Assembly (NCBI GenBank): GCA_018657625.1
Contig: JABHWU010000044.1
Location: forward strand, 1-64,000
DNA: 64,000 bases
Direction of reading: 5' to 3'
DNA from: Deltaproteobacteria bacterium
Lineage (GTDB): Bacteria > SAR324 > XYD2-FULL-50-16
Shown: piece after piece, positions 27,947 through 36,688 of the stretch
Position numbering within the stretch: the stretch's first letter is position 1
How the letters are laid out: each line of letters opens with the position of its first letter
Program-made: the position numbers and the translations under genes
Notes under the pieces: model-generated
The model's database searches: none
Told to the model about the DNA's origin: nothing
The model's input: the letters and a program-made list of their open reading frames with translations, nothing else

Positions 27947-29119
27947 TCATTGATTTGTTTCATTGCCTATTGGAATTTGATTCTGATCAAACTTATCTTT
28001 AATTAGTGATTCAAGTGGCCAAAGCTTAAGTGGTTTTAGGAGAAGATCCTCATGATTAACGATACTAAGTTTATCTACCCTGGGGTTTTCCTCATAGGTG
28101 GGTTGTGCTTCTGGTGCTTTTTTCATTTGTTCTGCTTCAACCATAGCATCACTGACTTTTCTTAACTGCTGTTCCTCCAACCAACTTTGGATACTATCCC
28201 CCCAGGCCTGAGCATATTCCATTTCGCGATTTATTCTATTGGCATTTGAAAACATATCAGCGGCTTCCAGCCATTTTTTCTGCCTTAAATAAGCTGATCC
28301 AAGGTTATAATAGGCAGCAGTTTTATTTTGGATATAGATCGCTGCCGGTTCTTTTTTGCCGGGTTCAAATAGCACTATTTTCCATACTTCCACTGCTTGC
28401 TCAAGATTTCCGGCATCCGCAAACTTAATGCCTTTTCTGATTCTCCAATCTCCAAAATCATATACAGTACCAGAAATAAAATCATACCCAAAGCCTTTTT
28501 TTAAATCTAATGGCTGATCTTCCGGTTTGATTTCAAGCAGCGCGTTAATGACCTTCTTAGATAATAACGCAGTAAGTCTAATGAGTTCATCTTCCTTGGA
28601 AATACGATTCTTTACCTCTTCTTCTCCAAAATAAATTTGTTGAAAAGGTTGAGAAAACTGTTTTTGGATTAAAATTTTTCCGGAATCTGCCTGATAAAGC
28701 GATATATGAACATTTACCAAAGCATTTCTTCTAACAAATTGTGTATCAGGAGACACATCAAATTCACCAAAATCTGTAAATGGATTGATTCGTTCTTCAT
28801 TTTCCCAGATGGTATAATCATTAACTCTAATTCTGAGTACACCCAGCTGTTCTAAATTATCTGGCAATAATTCGGTAACAGAATATTTCCTGATCGATTT
28901 AAGAGAAGTTAAAAATTTTTTCTGAAATTGTTGAATATTATCTCCGATAAAACTTTGGATATAGATTCCCCTGATATTTTTGAGCGTGGTTTCTTTTTGT
29001 GTCTGAGTAGTAGTGTTCACTTCATTCCAGAATGGAAAGAATTGGCAGCTGGTTAGAAACGCCAGAAAAAAAAGGACAGCAAATCCATAATTAATCAAGG
29101 TAAAAGGGTATTTCTTCAT
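27947..29119 (-). CDS. TPR-containing lipoprotein, unknown function
   Basis: The 390-residue protein has a lipoprotein signal (hydrophobic AVLFFLAFLTSC, lipidated Cys at about 25). An N-terminal half (IRGIYIQSF, LGVLRIRVNDYTIW, ALVNVHISLYQ) looks like the outer-membrane DUF6340/LPP20-type fold. A TPR pair follows at about 270-315 (AAYYNLGSAYLRQKKWLEAADMF). The tail is variable. It lies 81 bases upstream of the FlgT-like gene, so the two may form an envelope complex. Confidence 0.7.
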   Translation of the reverse strand: MKKYPFTLINYGFAVLFFLAFLTSCQFFPFWNEVNTTTQTQKETTLKNIRGIYIQSFIGDNIQQFQKKFLTSLKSIRKYSVTELLPDNLEQLGVLRIRVNDYTIWENEERINPFTDFGEFDVSPDTQFVRRNALVNVHISLYQADSGKILIQKQFSQPFQQIYFGEEEVKNRISKEDELIRLTALLSKKVINALLEIKPEDQPLDLKKGFGYDFISGTVYDFGDWRIRKGIKFADAGNLEQAVEVWKIVLFEPGKKEPAAIYIQNKTAAYYNLGSAYLRQKKWLEAADMFSNANRINREMEYAQAWGDSIQSWLEEQQLRKVSDAMVEAEQMKKAPEAQPTYEENPRVDKLSIVNHEDLLLKPLKLWPLESLIKDKFDQNQIPIGNETNQ

Positions 29120-29259
29120 TCAATGGATTCAGTTATTATATTCTCAAACAAGGTGGCAAACACCAGCTATTGATGTTTGTCGCACGATTAAATTCATCAA
29201 CAATAACTAAAAAGCAAAGATGATACCAAGGTATTACCTGAAAATTGCTATTATTCCGA

Positions 29260-29724
29260 TCAGTAAATTAATGTGCTTACAAAACCCTTGATTTTAAGTA
29301 GTGTCGGGAATACGAAAGACCTAATCAGATCGTCACCCAACATATTTTGAAAACTAGTCTGAACAGTAAATATAATTACAAATGCGATTAAGATGCTTTT
29401 TGCAATACTAAATCCACTGGCAACAATCCGACTTAAAAAAATCGGAGGCCGATTGGATAGCATCGCCTTTGCCAACCAGGATAAGATACCTCCGATAATT
29501 AATCCAAGTAGAAACAATGATATGTAAGTGGTAATTTTGGCAAAAAGCTGATTGGATATGTATGGTAATAGATGATGATAGTAACTCATAAAGTATTTTT
29601 CTGCAGCAACATATCCTGCAAAACAGCCTAAAAACGATAAAAGTTCCCTTAATGCACCTTTTCTGATAGCGAAAATAAAAAGTACAATAAAAATAACGAT
29701 GAAAATTATGTCAAAAAAATTCAT
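29260..29724 (-). CDS. CvpA-family membrane protein
   Basis: The 154-residue protein has four predicted transmembrane helices, with the family features NFFDIIFIVIFIVLF, KGALRELLSFLG and GGILSWLAKAM. CvpA was named for colicin V production but is a general envelope protein of uncertain function. It is the promoter-proximal gene of the CvpA-lipoprotein-FlgT-like run. Confidence 0.85.
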   Translation of the reverse strand: MNFFDIIFIVIFIVLFIFAIRKGALRELLSFLGCFAGYVAAEKYFMSYYHHLLPYISNQLFAKITTYISLFLLGLIIGGILSWLAKAMLSNRPPIFLSRIVASGFSIAKSILIAFVIIFTVQTSFQNMLGDDLIRSFVFPTLLKIKGFVSTLIY

Positions 29725-29913
29725 ATATCGACCTTTTTATTTTTTGTTATTATAATATTAAAATTTCGATTATCATAAGGCGTTCAAAAAAAAAAACCAA
29801 CGTAATTATTAAAAAATTGAAAGATTGTACAGGACCGTGTAGTGCTGTGATTAGAAAAATTTATAAAAAACCGTAAATTATGCAACGAATAAACTCCAAT
29901 ATTAAGAGGTAAA

Positions 29914-31536
29914 ATGAAACCAACAGCATCAAAAGAGTGGCAAGAATTAATAAACCATTTTAATGAGATTCAAAATTTTTCATTAAAGGATATGTTTATT
30001 GAAAATAATATGCGTGCCAATGATTTTACTTTTGAGCAGTCAGGTTATTACTTTGACTTGTCAAAAAATCTGATCACGCAAAATACAATACCTTTATTAA
30101 TCAAACTTGCCAGGGAATTAAAACTGGAACATGAAATTGAGGACATGTTTTCTGGTAAAAAAATCAATCAGACAGAAAACAGGTCTGTATTACATACAGC
30201 TTTAAGAGATGTCAAAAGTTCCGAACATATAGTTGATGGCCAGGATATCCTGAAAAATGTGAATACTGAAATTCAAAAAATGGAATCTTTCGTTCAAACC
30301 GTTCACAAAGGCGACTTCAAAGGATATACAGGTAAAAATATTAAAAATGTAGTCAACATCGGTATCGGTGGTTCCAATCTTGGTCCATTAATGGTTTATG
30401 AAGCCTTAAAACATTATTCAGTTGAAAATATCAACGTTCAGTTCATCTCCAACATCGATGGCACTCATTTCATTGAAACCATCAAGGATCTTCATCCCGA
30501 ATCAACTCTATTTGTCATCTGCTCAAAAACATTCACCACCCAGGAAACAATGGTCAATGCTTTCACTGCTCGAAAATGGGTTCAAGACTATTTTGGCAGT
30601 GAACAAGCCACCAAACACCATTTTGTAGCTGTTTCAACCAATATAGAAAAAGTCATGGAATTTGGAATTGGCCGGAACAATATTTTTCAATTCTGGGATT
30701 GGGTGGGTGGAAGATACTCACTAACATCCGCAATAGGGTTATCTTTGATGATAGGATTGGGAATCGAAAATTTTCATTTACTAAGAGCCGGTTTTCATCA
30801 AATGGATCAACACTTTAAAAGTACAGATCTTGAAAAAAATATCCCTGTGCTACTTGGCTTGTTAGGGGTCTGGTATAATAATTTCTTCAAAGTGGAAACT
30901 CACGCTATCATCCCTTACGATCAATATTTGAAGTATTTGCCTGGTTATTTGCAACAAACTGACATGGAAAGCAATGGTAAATCCACTGATCGAAATGGTG
31001 AGTATGTAGACTATCAGACAGGTCCCATTGTATGGGGAGAACCGGGAACAGATGGTCAGCATGCTTTCTTCCAGTTAATACATCAGGGGACTAAAAAAAT
31101 ACCTTGTGATTTTATTGGATTTGTGAATCCTCTTCATGAACTTAACCACCATCATGAAATATTGCTAGCAAACTTTTTTGCACAACAGGAAGCTTTAGCC
31201 TTTGGAAAATCAGAAGCTGAAGTTGCAAAGGAAAATATCGATTCATGGCTAATTCCTTTTCGTACTTTTCAAGGGAACAATCCCTCAACTTGTATCTTAG
31301 GAGAGCGCTTAACACCTGAAAGTCTGGGAGTTTTAATCGCCCTGTACGAACATAAAGTATTTGTTCAGGGAATCATATGGAACATATTTTCTTTTGATCA
31401 ATGGGGTGTTGAATTAGGAAAACAACTGGCATCCAGAATATTGGCGGAAATTAAAAATGGGGTAGTTAATAAAGCTCAACATGACAATTCAACAAGTAAT
31501 TTATTACAATACTATTTAAGAAAGAGTAAGGAGTGA
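29914..31536 (+). CDS. pgi: Glucose-6-phosphate isomerase
   Basis: The 540-residue enzyme interconverts glucose 6-phosphate and fructose 6-phosphate. It shows the PGI signatures NIGIGGSNLGPLMV, VCSKTFTTQETM-like ICSKTFTTQET, VGGRYSLTSAIGL and GQHAFFQLIHQG. The ribosome-binding site AAGAGG lies seven bases before the ATG. A small zinc-finger gene starts four bases after its stop. Confidence 0.97.
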   Translation: MKPTASKEWQELINHFNEIQNFSLKDMFIENNMRANDFTFEQSGYYFDLSKNLITQNTIPLLIKLARELKLEHEIEDMFSGKKINQTENRSVLHTALRDVKSSEHIVDGQDILKNVNTEIQKMESFVQTVHKGDFKGYTGKNIKNVVNIGIGGSNLGPLMVYEALKHYSVENINVQFISNIDGTHFIETIKDLHPESTLFVICSKTFTTQETMVNAFTARKWVQDYFGSEQATKHHFVAVSTNIEKVMEFGIGRNNIFQFWDWVGGRYSLTSAIGLSLMIGLGIENFHLLRAGFHQMDQHFKSTDLEKNIPVLLGLLGVWYNNFFKVETHAIIPYDQYLKYLPGYLQQTDMESNGKSTDRNGEYVDYQTGPIVWGEPGTDGQHAFFQLIHQGTKKIPCDFIGFVNPLHELNHHHEILLANFFAQQEALAFGKSEAEVAKENIDSWLIPFRTFQGNNPSTCILGERLTPESLGVLIALYEHKVFVQGIIWNIFSFDQWGVELGKQLASRILAEIKNGVVNKAQHDNSTSNLLQYYLRKSKE

Positions 31537-31540
31537 TTAA

Positions 31541-31720
31541 ATGCTGAAAGAGAAAAAAATACTGGAAGTAATTGCATGTCCAAAATGCAAATCAAAACTA
31601 ATAATCAATGATACAGATGATAATTTAAATTGTTTAACCTGTAAATTGGCTTACCCCATAAAAGACGGGATTCCAATTTTACTTTCAGATGAAGCGATTG
31701 ATCTCAAAAAGCATCAGTAA
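31541..31720 (+). CDS. Trm112-like zinc-binding small protein
   Basis: The 59-residue product begins MLKEKKILEVIACPKCKSKL. It carries four Cys (13, 16, 31, 34) as CPKC and CLTC, followed by AYPIKDGIPIL. This matches the YcaR/Trm112 family, zinc-binding activators or partners of methyltransferases and other enzymes. It follows pgi by four bases with GAGTG upstream. Its last 17 bases overlap the end of the convergent lptE-like gene. In many genomes this family sits near lpxK/kdsB, which is not the case here. Confidence 0.85.
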   Translation: MLKEKKILEVIACPKCKSKLIINDTDDNLNCLTCKLAYPIKDGIPILLSDEAIDLKKHQ

Positions 31721-32264
31721 GTTCATCCAGAATTTTTTTTGCAAAAAAAGTGACCACATCCTCGTTACCAGTTTCTGTTTCTTCAGTAGTTAAGTCCTGA
31801 TTCGTTGAAATCAAATCATTAGTCACCTTTAAGGTGACATTTTCAAATAACGATTCACTCGGTATATTTTGAACTTGATTGATGCTTTTGTTCTCAATTA
31901 AATTCATTTTACCAACTAACTGAAATCTAAACTCATAAGATTGAACGTTAGTATCCGGATCAAGCGCATATTTACTTTTTACGATCGACAAATTTAACAA
32001 CTCTATATTGATTACTAAATCTGCTTGTTTTTTTGAAATCAGCTCAATTTTTTGAGTATTAAGCAATATTTCCAACTCTCTTTTGACCTTTACGTCTAAG
32101 GCAGGCGAATAGCTGCTGTTAGTTATTCTTTGAATATACAAAGAAGTGGCACCATTTTTCAAAACCACCCGGTTTCGATTTAATTGAAATCCACAATTTG
32201 AAAAAATTAGTATAAAAAACAAACTAATTAGAACTAAATGATTGACAATTATCGATTTCATCAT
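31704..32264 (-). CDS. lptE: LptE-like LPS-assembly lipoprotein
   Basis: The 186-residue lipoprotein has a signal ending in FSNC, with CGFQLNRNR after the Cys, a hallmark of LptE. It continues with SLYIQRITNSSYSPALDVKVKREL (family pattern of an N-x-S-x-x-P near a long helix) and ADLVINIELLNLS. LptE plugs and assembles the LptD channel that delivers LPS to the outer leaflet. The start may be Met1 or Met2. It diverges from ffh (59 bases apart). Sequence conservation in this family is low, so the call rests on pattern and size. Confidence 0.75.
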   Translation of the reverse strand: MMKSIIVNHLVLISLFFILIFSNCGFQLNRNRVVLKNGATSLYIQRITNSSYSPALDVKVKRELEILLNTQKIELISKKQADLVINIELLNLSIVKSKYALDPDTNVQSYEFRFQLVGKMNLIENKSINQVQNIPSESLFENVTLKVTNDLISTNQDLTTEETETGNEDVVTFFAKKILDELTDAF

Positions 32265-32323
32265 TAAATTTATGGATTGTATTTTTTCTTCTTAAATCTG
32301 TTTTAGTTACCTTCAAAAATCCA

Positions 32324-33685
32324 ATGTTTGAAGCCCTTACCTCAAAATTAAATAGCACTTTTAAAAAGCTAACCAATAAAGGTGTATTAAACGAAACCAA
32401 CATTGCTTCTTCATTAAAAGAAGTAAAAATGGCATTACTGGAGGCTGATGTCAATTACCGTGTTGTTAATGCTTTTTTAAAAGCGATTAAAATCAGGGCA
32501 CTGGGGAAAGAAGTAATGGGATCACTGAGTCCCGGACAACAGTTTATTAAAATTGTGAATGATGAACTGGTTAAAATGATGGGGTCCGAGAATCACGGAC
32601 TAGCCCAATCCAGTGAACAGGTAACTATTGTGATGCTGGTTGGATTACAGGGATGCGGAAAAACAACAACCGTGGCAAAAATTGCCAACAGAGCAAAAAA
32701 AGAAGGGAAAAAAACATATTTAGTGCCGGCAGATGTCTACCGACCCGCTGCAATTGATCAGTTACAAATGTTAGCTAAAGACATCGGTGTTCCATGTTTT
32801 GAAAGTACCAGCGAAATGAAACCAGCTGATATTGTTTCCAAGGCATATAAAACTGCAAAAGCCAGTCTGGTGAATTATATGATCATTGATACTGCGGGTC
32901 GACTGCAGATCGACGACACACTCATGAATGAACTTGAAGAAATCAAAGAAATCGTTCCCATTAAAGAAATCCTGTTCGTTGCAGATGCAATGACTGGCCA
33001 GGACGCAGTCAATGTAGCAAAAACCTTCCACGAAAAAATAAAAATTACTGGTTTTATATTGACTAAAATGGATGGAGATGCAAGAGGCGGAGCGGCACTT
33101 TCCATTCGCGCAATTACAGGGCAACCCATTAAATTTATTGGTACCGGAGAAAAAATAAAAGACCTGGAACCCTTTTATCCAGATAGAATTGCATCTAAAA
33201 TTCTGGGTATGGGAGACTTGGTGGGATTGATCGAAAAAGCTCAGGAACATTTCGATCAGTCAAAAATTGAAAGCTTAGAAGAAAAGCTAAAGCGGAATTC
33301 ATTTACTCTTGGTGATTTTCAGGATCAATTGCGACAAATTCGAAAAATGGGTTCACTAACAGATCTCGTTGGTATGATCCCAGGGCTTGGAAATAAAATC
33401 CCAGCCAACGCCAGTATGGACGAAAGTGCACTAATAAAAATTGATGCTATTATCTCATCTTTAACCAACAAAGAGAGAGATAACCCAACCTTGTTAAATG
33501 GTTCGCGTAAACTTCGGATTTCCAAAGGTAGTGGAACCCAGGTAAGTGATATCAATCGTTTACTGAAGCAGTTTATGCAAATGAAAAAAATGATGAAGAA
33601 ATTTTCTAATATGGGCCAGGATAAAAAATCGATGCGCGCTATGCAGCAGATGATGGGTCCCGGAAATATGAATATGTTTCAGTAA
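32324..33685 (+). CDS. ffh: Signal recognition particle protein Ffh
   Basis: Ffh binds signal sequences on ribosomes and docks with FtsY. The 453-residue protein has the N domain, the GTPase G domain (GLQGCGKTTTVAKIA, VPADVYRPAAIDQL, DTAGRLQID, TKMDGDARGGAAL) and the Met-rich M domain. The M domain ends in MKKMMKKFSNMG and MRAMQQMMGPGNM. It starts the translation cluster with rpsP, rimM, trmD, rplS, yraN and rpsT. Confidence 0.98.
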   Translation: MFEALTSKLNSTFKKLTNKGVLNETNIASSLKEVKMALLEADVNYRVVNAFLKAIKIRALGKEVMGSLSPGQQFIKIVNDELVKMMGSENHGLAQSSEQVTIVMLVGLQGCGKTTTVAKIANRAKKEGKKTYLVPADVYRPAAIDQLQMLAKDIGVPCFESTSEMKPADIVSKAYKTAKASLVNYMIIDTAGRLQIDDTLMNELEEIKEIVPIKEILFVADAMTGQDAVNVAKTFHEKIKITGFILTKMDGDARGGAALSIRAITGQPIKFIGTGEKIKDLEPFYPDRIASKILGMGDLVGLIEKAQEHFDQSKIESLEEKLKRNSFTLGDFQDQLRQIRKMGSLTDLVGMIPGLGNKIPANASMDESALIKIDAIISSLTNKERDNPTLLNGSRKLRISKGSGTQVSDINRLLKQFMQMKKMMKKFSNMGQDKKSMRAMQQMMGPGNMNMFQ

Positions 33686-33750
33686 TCATTTTGTTTTTTA
33701 TTAATTCTGGATAGATTAATCTATTAATTGTTTTATTTGGAGAAATCATA

Positions 33751-34044
33751 GTGGCAGTAAAAATTCGACTTGCAAGAGCAGGCGCAAAGAAAAAACCATT
33801 TTATAAAATTGTGGCTGCTGATAGCCGAATGAAAAGAGATGGAAGGTTCCTGGAAAAACTGGGTACTTGGGATCCGATTACTAAAAGTCTGAACTTCAGC
33901 AAAGCAGACGTTGAAAAGTGGATTGCAACAGGCGCATCTCCAACTGATTCGGTAGCAAAACTACTGAACAAAGAAGGTTTTGATTTTAAATTTTCTTATG
34001 TTCCAAAAGCCAAACAAGAAAAAAAGGCTGATGAATCTGAATAA
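33751..34044 (+). CDS. rpsP: 30S ribosomal protein S16
   Basis: The 97-residue protein starts at GTG with GGAGA eight bases upstream. The sequence [19 protein letters not shown] is diagnostic of S16. Its end overlaps the rimM start by 14 bases, so the two are translationally coupled. Confidence 0.98.
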   Translation: MAVKIRLARAGAKKKPFYKIVAADSRMKRDGRFLEKLGTWDPITKSLNFSKADVEKWIATGASPTDSVAKLLNKEGFDFKFSYVPKAKQEKKADESE

Positions 34045-34552
34045 TATCAGACAAATTGGTAAAATTTTTAATAGCCATGGTGTTAAAGGAGAACTCAAAG
34101 TTGCCTCATATACCAGCTATCCAGAAATTTACGCAACATTAGATCAGATTACTCTGATCGGGAAAAACACAAAAAAGGTCTATAAAGTAATCAATACCCG
34201 ACCGGTAAAAGATCACTGGTTATTTACATTGGAGGGTGTCGAAAACATGGACCAGGCAAAAAATTTAAAAGATTTTGACATTTATGTTTCAGAAGTTGAA
34301 TTGCTTCCATTAGCTGAGGATGAATTTCTGATTTCTGACTTAATTGATGCAGAGGTCTTTTCAACAGAAAACAAGTATTTAGGTAAGATTATTAATTATT
34401 TTGATAACAGTGAACATGGTATCTGTGAAGTCAAAACGGAAGACGGAAAAATATTTCTTTTCCCGACGACAAAGGAAGTATTGATAGATATCGAAGCTAA
34501 TAGCAAAGTCGTTATCAAGGTTTTACCGGAACTACTTGAATTAAATGATTAA
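34031..34552 (+). CDS. rimM: Ribosome maturation factor RimM
   Basis: RimM helps mature the 3' major domain of 16S rRNA near S19. I take ATG 34031 as the start ([13 protein letters not shown]), which gives 173 residues, the usual size. An upstream in-frame start would extend deep into rpsP. The N-terminal RimM domain shows [15 protein letters not shown] and the C-terminal PRC-barrel shows [13 protein letters not shown] and [12 protein letters not shown]. It lies between rpsP and trmD. Confidence 0.95.
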   Translation: MNLNNIRQIGKIFNSHGVKGELKVASYTSYPEIYATLDQITLIGKNTKKVYKVINTRPVKDHWLFTLEGVENMDQAKNLKDFDIYVSEVELLPLAEDEFLISDLIDAEVFSTENKYLGKIINYFDNSEHGICEVKTEDGKIFLFPTTKEVLIDIEANSKVVIKVLPELLELND

Positions 34553-34576
34553 TATTCTATTTTGCAGTGAAAATAC

Positions 34577-35290
34577 GTGCTGGATTTTATAGTTTTTACA
34601 ATTCTTCCTGATTTAATAAAAACTTTTACTGCTCAAAGCCTAATTAAAAAGGGAATAGATAAACAAAAGTTCAGTATTAAAACCGTAAACTTTAGAGATT
34701 TCGGAATCGGTAAGCATCATAAGGTAGACGACACACCATACGGCGGCGGCGCAGGGATGCTGCTCAGACCTGAACCTATCATTGACGCAATCGAAGATGT
34801 AGAAAAAAAGTTAACAGGAAAGCAACTATATAAAATTCTTATTTCCCCACAAGGGGAGCCATTTAAGCAAAAAAAAGCGATCTCCTTGAGCAAATTAGAT
34901 GCAACAATTGGTTTGATTTGCGGGAGATTTGAAGGTTTTGATGAACGTATCCGGGACTTCGTCGATGAAGAAATAAGTATTGGTGACTATATATTATTAG
35001 GTGGTGAAATACCAGCAATGGCGATTATTGAAGCAGTTAGCAGACTAGTCCCCGGTGTCGTTGGAAATGACGACTCTCTGGTCGATGAATCGTTTCAGGC
35101 AGATTTGCTGGAATACGCACAATATACAAAACCACTAAATTTCAGAGATAAAGTAGTACCGGAAGTTTTGATTTCAGGTCACCATCAGAAAATTAAAGAA
35201 TGGCGACAAGCATGTTCGATCAGCAGAACCAGGAAAAATCGATCTGATTTGTACCAGCTGTTTATAAACAGTCAGCACAAAAATGATTGA
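34577..35290 (+). CDS. trmD: tRNA (guanine-37 N1)-methyltransferase TrmD
   Basis: The 237-residue SPOUT-fold enzyme methylates G37 of tRNAs to prevent frameshifting. Signatures are the N-terminal FTILPDLIKTF, DDTPYGGGAGMLLRPEP, GRFEGFDERI, and the trefoil-knot SAM site SIGDYILLGGEIPAM with LVPGVVGN. The start is GTG 34577. It is in the conserved order rpsP-rimM-trmD-rplS. Confidence 0.98.
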   Translation: MLDFIVFTILPDLIKTFTAQSLIKKGIDKQKFSIKTVNFRDFGIGKHHKVDDTPYGGGAGMLLRPEPIIDAIEDVEKKLTGKQLYKILISPQGEPFKQKKAISLSKLDATIGLICGRFEGFDERIRDFVDEEISIGDYILLGGEIPAMAIIEAVSRLVPGVVGNDDSLVDESFQADLLEYAQYTKPLNFRDKVVPEVLISGHHQKIKEWRQACSISRTRKNRSDLYQLFINSQHKND

Positions 35291-35340
35291 TTATTAACCA
35301 AAATTGAATCTATATAATCAACAGGTTGGGAGATTTAAAG

Positions 35341-35697
35341 ATGAATCAGATTATTAAAACACTTGAAGAACAACAATTACGGGAGTTACCTTCGTTCGAA
35401 ATTGGAAATACGATAAGTGTCAGTTTTAAAATTAAAGAAGGTGAAAAAGAACGTATTCAACAGTTCGAAGGTGTTGTAATCGCAAAGCATTTTGGAAGTA
35501 AAAATTTAAAAGCTTCATTTACTGTTCGAAAAGTCACTCAAGGTTATGGTGTAGAACGTATTTTTCCACTACATTCGCCTAAAATTGATATGATTAAAGT
35601 CGTTCGAAAAGGTAAAATTAGAAGAGCCAAATTATATTACTTACGAAATCTATTTGGAAAAGCTGCTCGAATCAAAGAAAAACTTTATTCAAAGTAA
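35341..35697 (+). CDS. rplS: 50S ribosomal protein L19
   Basis: L19 sits at the 30S-50S interface. I take ATG 35341 because GGGAG lies eight bases upstream; the in-frame TTG 35326 is inside that site. The 118-residue protein contains [25 protein letters not shown] and [20 protein letters not shown], typical of L19. Confidence 0.98.
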   Translation: MNQIIKTLEEQQLRELPSFEIGNTISVSFKIKEGEKERIQQFEGVVIAKHFGSKNLKASFTVRKVTQGYGVERIFPLHSPKIDMIKVVRKGKIRRAKLYYLRNLFGKAARIKEKLYSK

Positions 35698-35700
35698 ATT

Positions 35701-36078
35701 TTGACGACTCAACAACGATTTAAGACAAGAAAAAGCACTGGTATTACCGGTGAACAGATCGCTACTACCGAAATGAAGCAAAAAGGGTATCAGATTCTTG
35801 AAAATAATTATCGTTGTCATATCGGTGAAATCGATATCGTCGCCAGCAATAATGAGTTTTTGGTGTTTGTAGAAGTGAAAACAAGAACAGAAGGAAAAAC
35901 CAAGGTTGATCCACTGATTTCAATAACACAGAAAAAACGTCGAAAACTAAAAAATTTGGGGATGTTTTATGTTCGACAAAAGAGCATTTATAATAAACAA
36001 CCTCGATTTGATGTCATTGCAATTATGCTGCTAAAGGATAAAAAGCATACTTTACAGCATATTGAAAATGCATTTTAG
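35701..36078 (+). CDS. YraN/UPF0102-family endonuclease-like protein
   Basis: The 125-residue protein belongs to the UPF0102/YraN family with a restriction-endonuclease-like fold. GEQIATTEMKQKGYQILENN, then CHIGEIDIVA and FVEVKTR carry the putative metal-binding Glu, Asp, Glu and Lys residues. The start is TTG 35701, three bases after rplS; no ATG lies near. It often accompanies rplS and rnhB in bacteria. The function is not established. Confidence 0.9.
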   Translation: MTTQQRFKTRKSTGITGEQIATTEMKQKGYQILENNYRCHIGEIDIVASNNEFLVFVEVKTRTEGKTKVDPLISITQKKRRKLKNLGMFYVRQKSIYNKQPRFDVIAIMLLKDKKHTLQHIENAF

Positions 36079-36116
36079 TTATTTAATATCAGCCAAAAAT
36101 CTGAAAGAGGTAAATA

Positions 36117-36389
36117 ATGGCCAATCATAAATCTGCTCTTAAAAGAGCAAGACAAAATGCTAAAAGAAGATTAAGAAATCGAAACTTAAAATCTACTTAC
36201 AAATCAGAAATTAAGAGTTTCATTACATTAATCAATGAAAATAAAATTGATGAAGCGAAGACGAGTTTACCTCATCTTCACAAAACCATCGATAAAGCAC
36301 AGACAAAAGGTGTGATGCCGAAAAACACGGCTTCGCGTTATAAATCTAACCTGACAATTCGTCTCAATAGAGTATTAAGTCAGGCATAA
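36117..36389 (+). CDS. rpsT: 30S ribosomal protein S20
   Basis: The 90-residue basic protein begins ANHKSALKRARQNAKRRLRN. It ends with GVMPKNTASRYKSNL, both diagnostic of S20. GAAAGAGG lies seven bases upstream. It is the last gene of the cluster that begins with ffh and is followed by a 299-base gap containing a possible hairpin. Confidence 0.98.
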   Translation: MANHKSALKRARQNAKRRLRNRNLKSTYKSEIKSFITLINENKIDEAKTSLPHLHKTIDKAQTKGVMPKNTASRYKSNLTIRLNRVLSQA

Positions 36390-36412
36390 GTTATTTTTTT
36401 TTAAATAATTTT

Positions 36413-36438
36413 GGGGAATTGTAACTAATTGATTCCCC
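36413..36438 (+). terminator. Possible hairpin after rpsT
   Basis: GGGGAAT (36413-36419) pairs with ATTCCCC (36432-36438) across a 12-base loop, 23 bases after the rpsT stop. There is no good T-run downstream, so it is at best a weak intrinsic terminator or an RNA end-protecting stem. Confidence 0.35.
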
Positions 36439-36508
36439 CGCTTTCCTTATCTCTGTAATTGTTTAAATATAATCAGAGGTACTCAATTTAAATCTATTTC
36501 CAGGAAAG

Positions 36509-36646
36509 ATGATGAAAAGTTTGAAATTGCTCAGTAATTACAGCATAAAAAAAGTTTATTCTAACGTTAATAATCTCAGTAATTCGCGATTTCAATCAAC
36601 TTTTTGTGTTAATCGTCTGCACCATTACCGAAAGATAATTGTATAA
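36509..36646 (+). CDS. Possible 45-residue basic small protein
   Basis: Between rpsT and mqnD, CAGGAAAG precedes two Met codons (36509, 36512). The frame runs 45 codons to TAA 36646. The peptide begins MMKSLKLLSNYS and contains basic patches such as LHHYRKIIV. It has no recognised motif, transmembrane segment or signal. The ribosome-binding site is the only support, so it may be chance. Confidence 0.25.
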   Translation: MMKSLKLLSNYSIKKVYSNVNNLSNSRFQSTFCVNRLHHYRKIIV

Positions 36647-36688
36647 AGCCACCTTTAACCATATAATTTCATTGTAGGCCTTTATACT

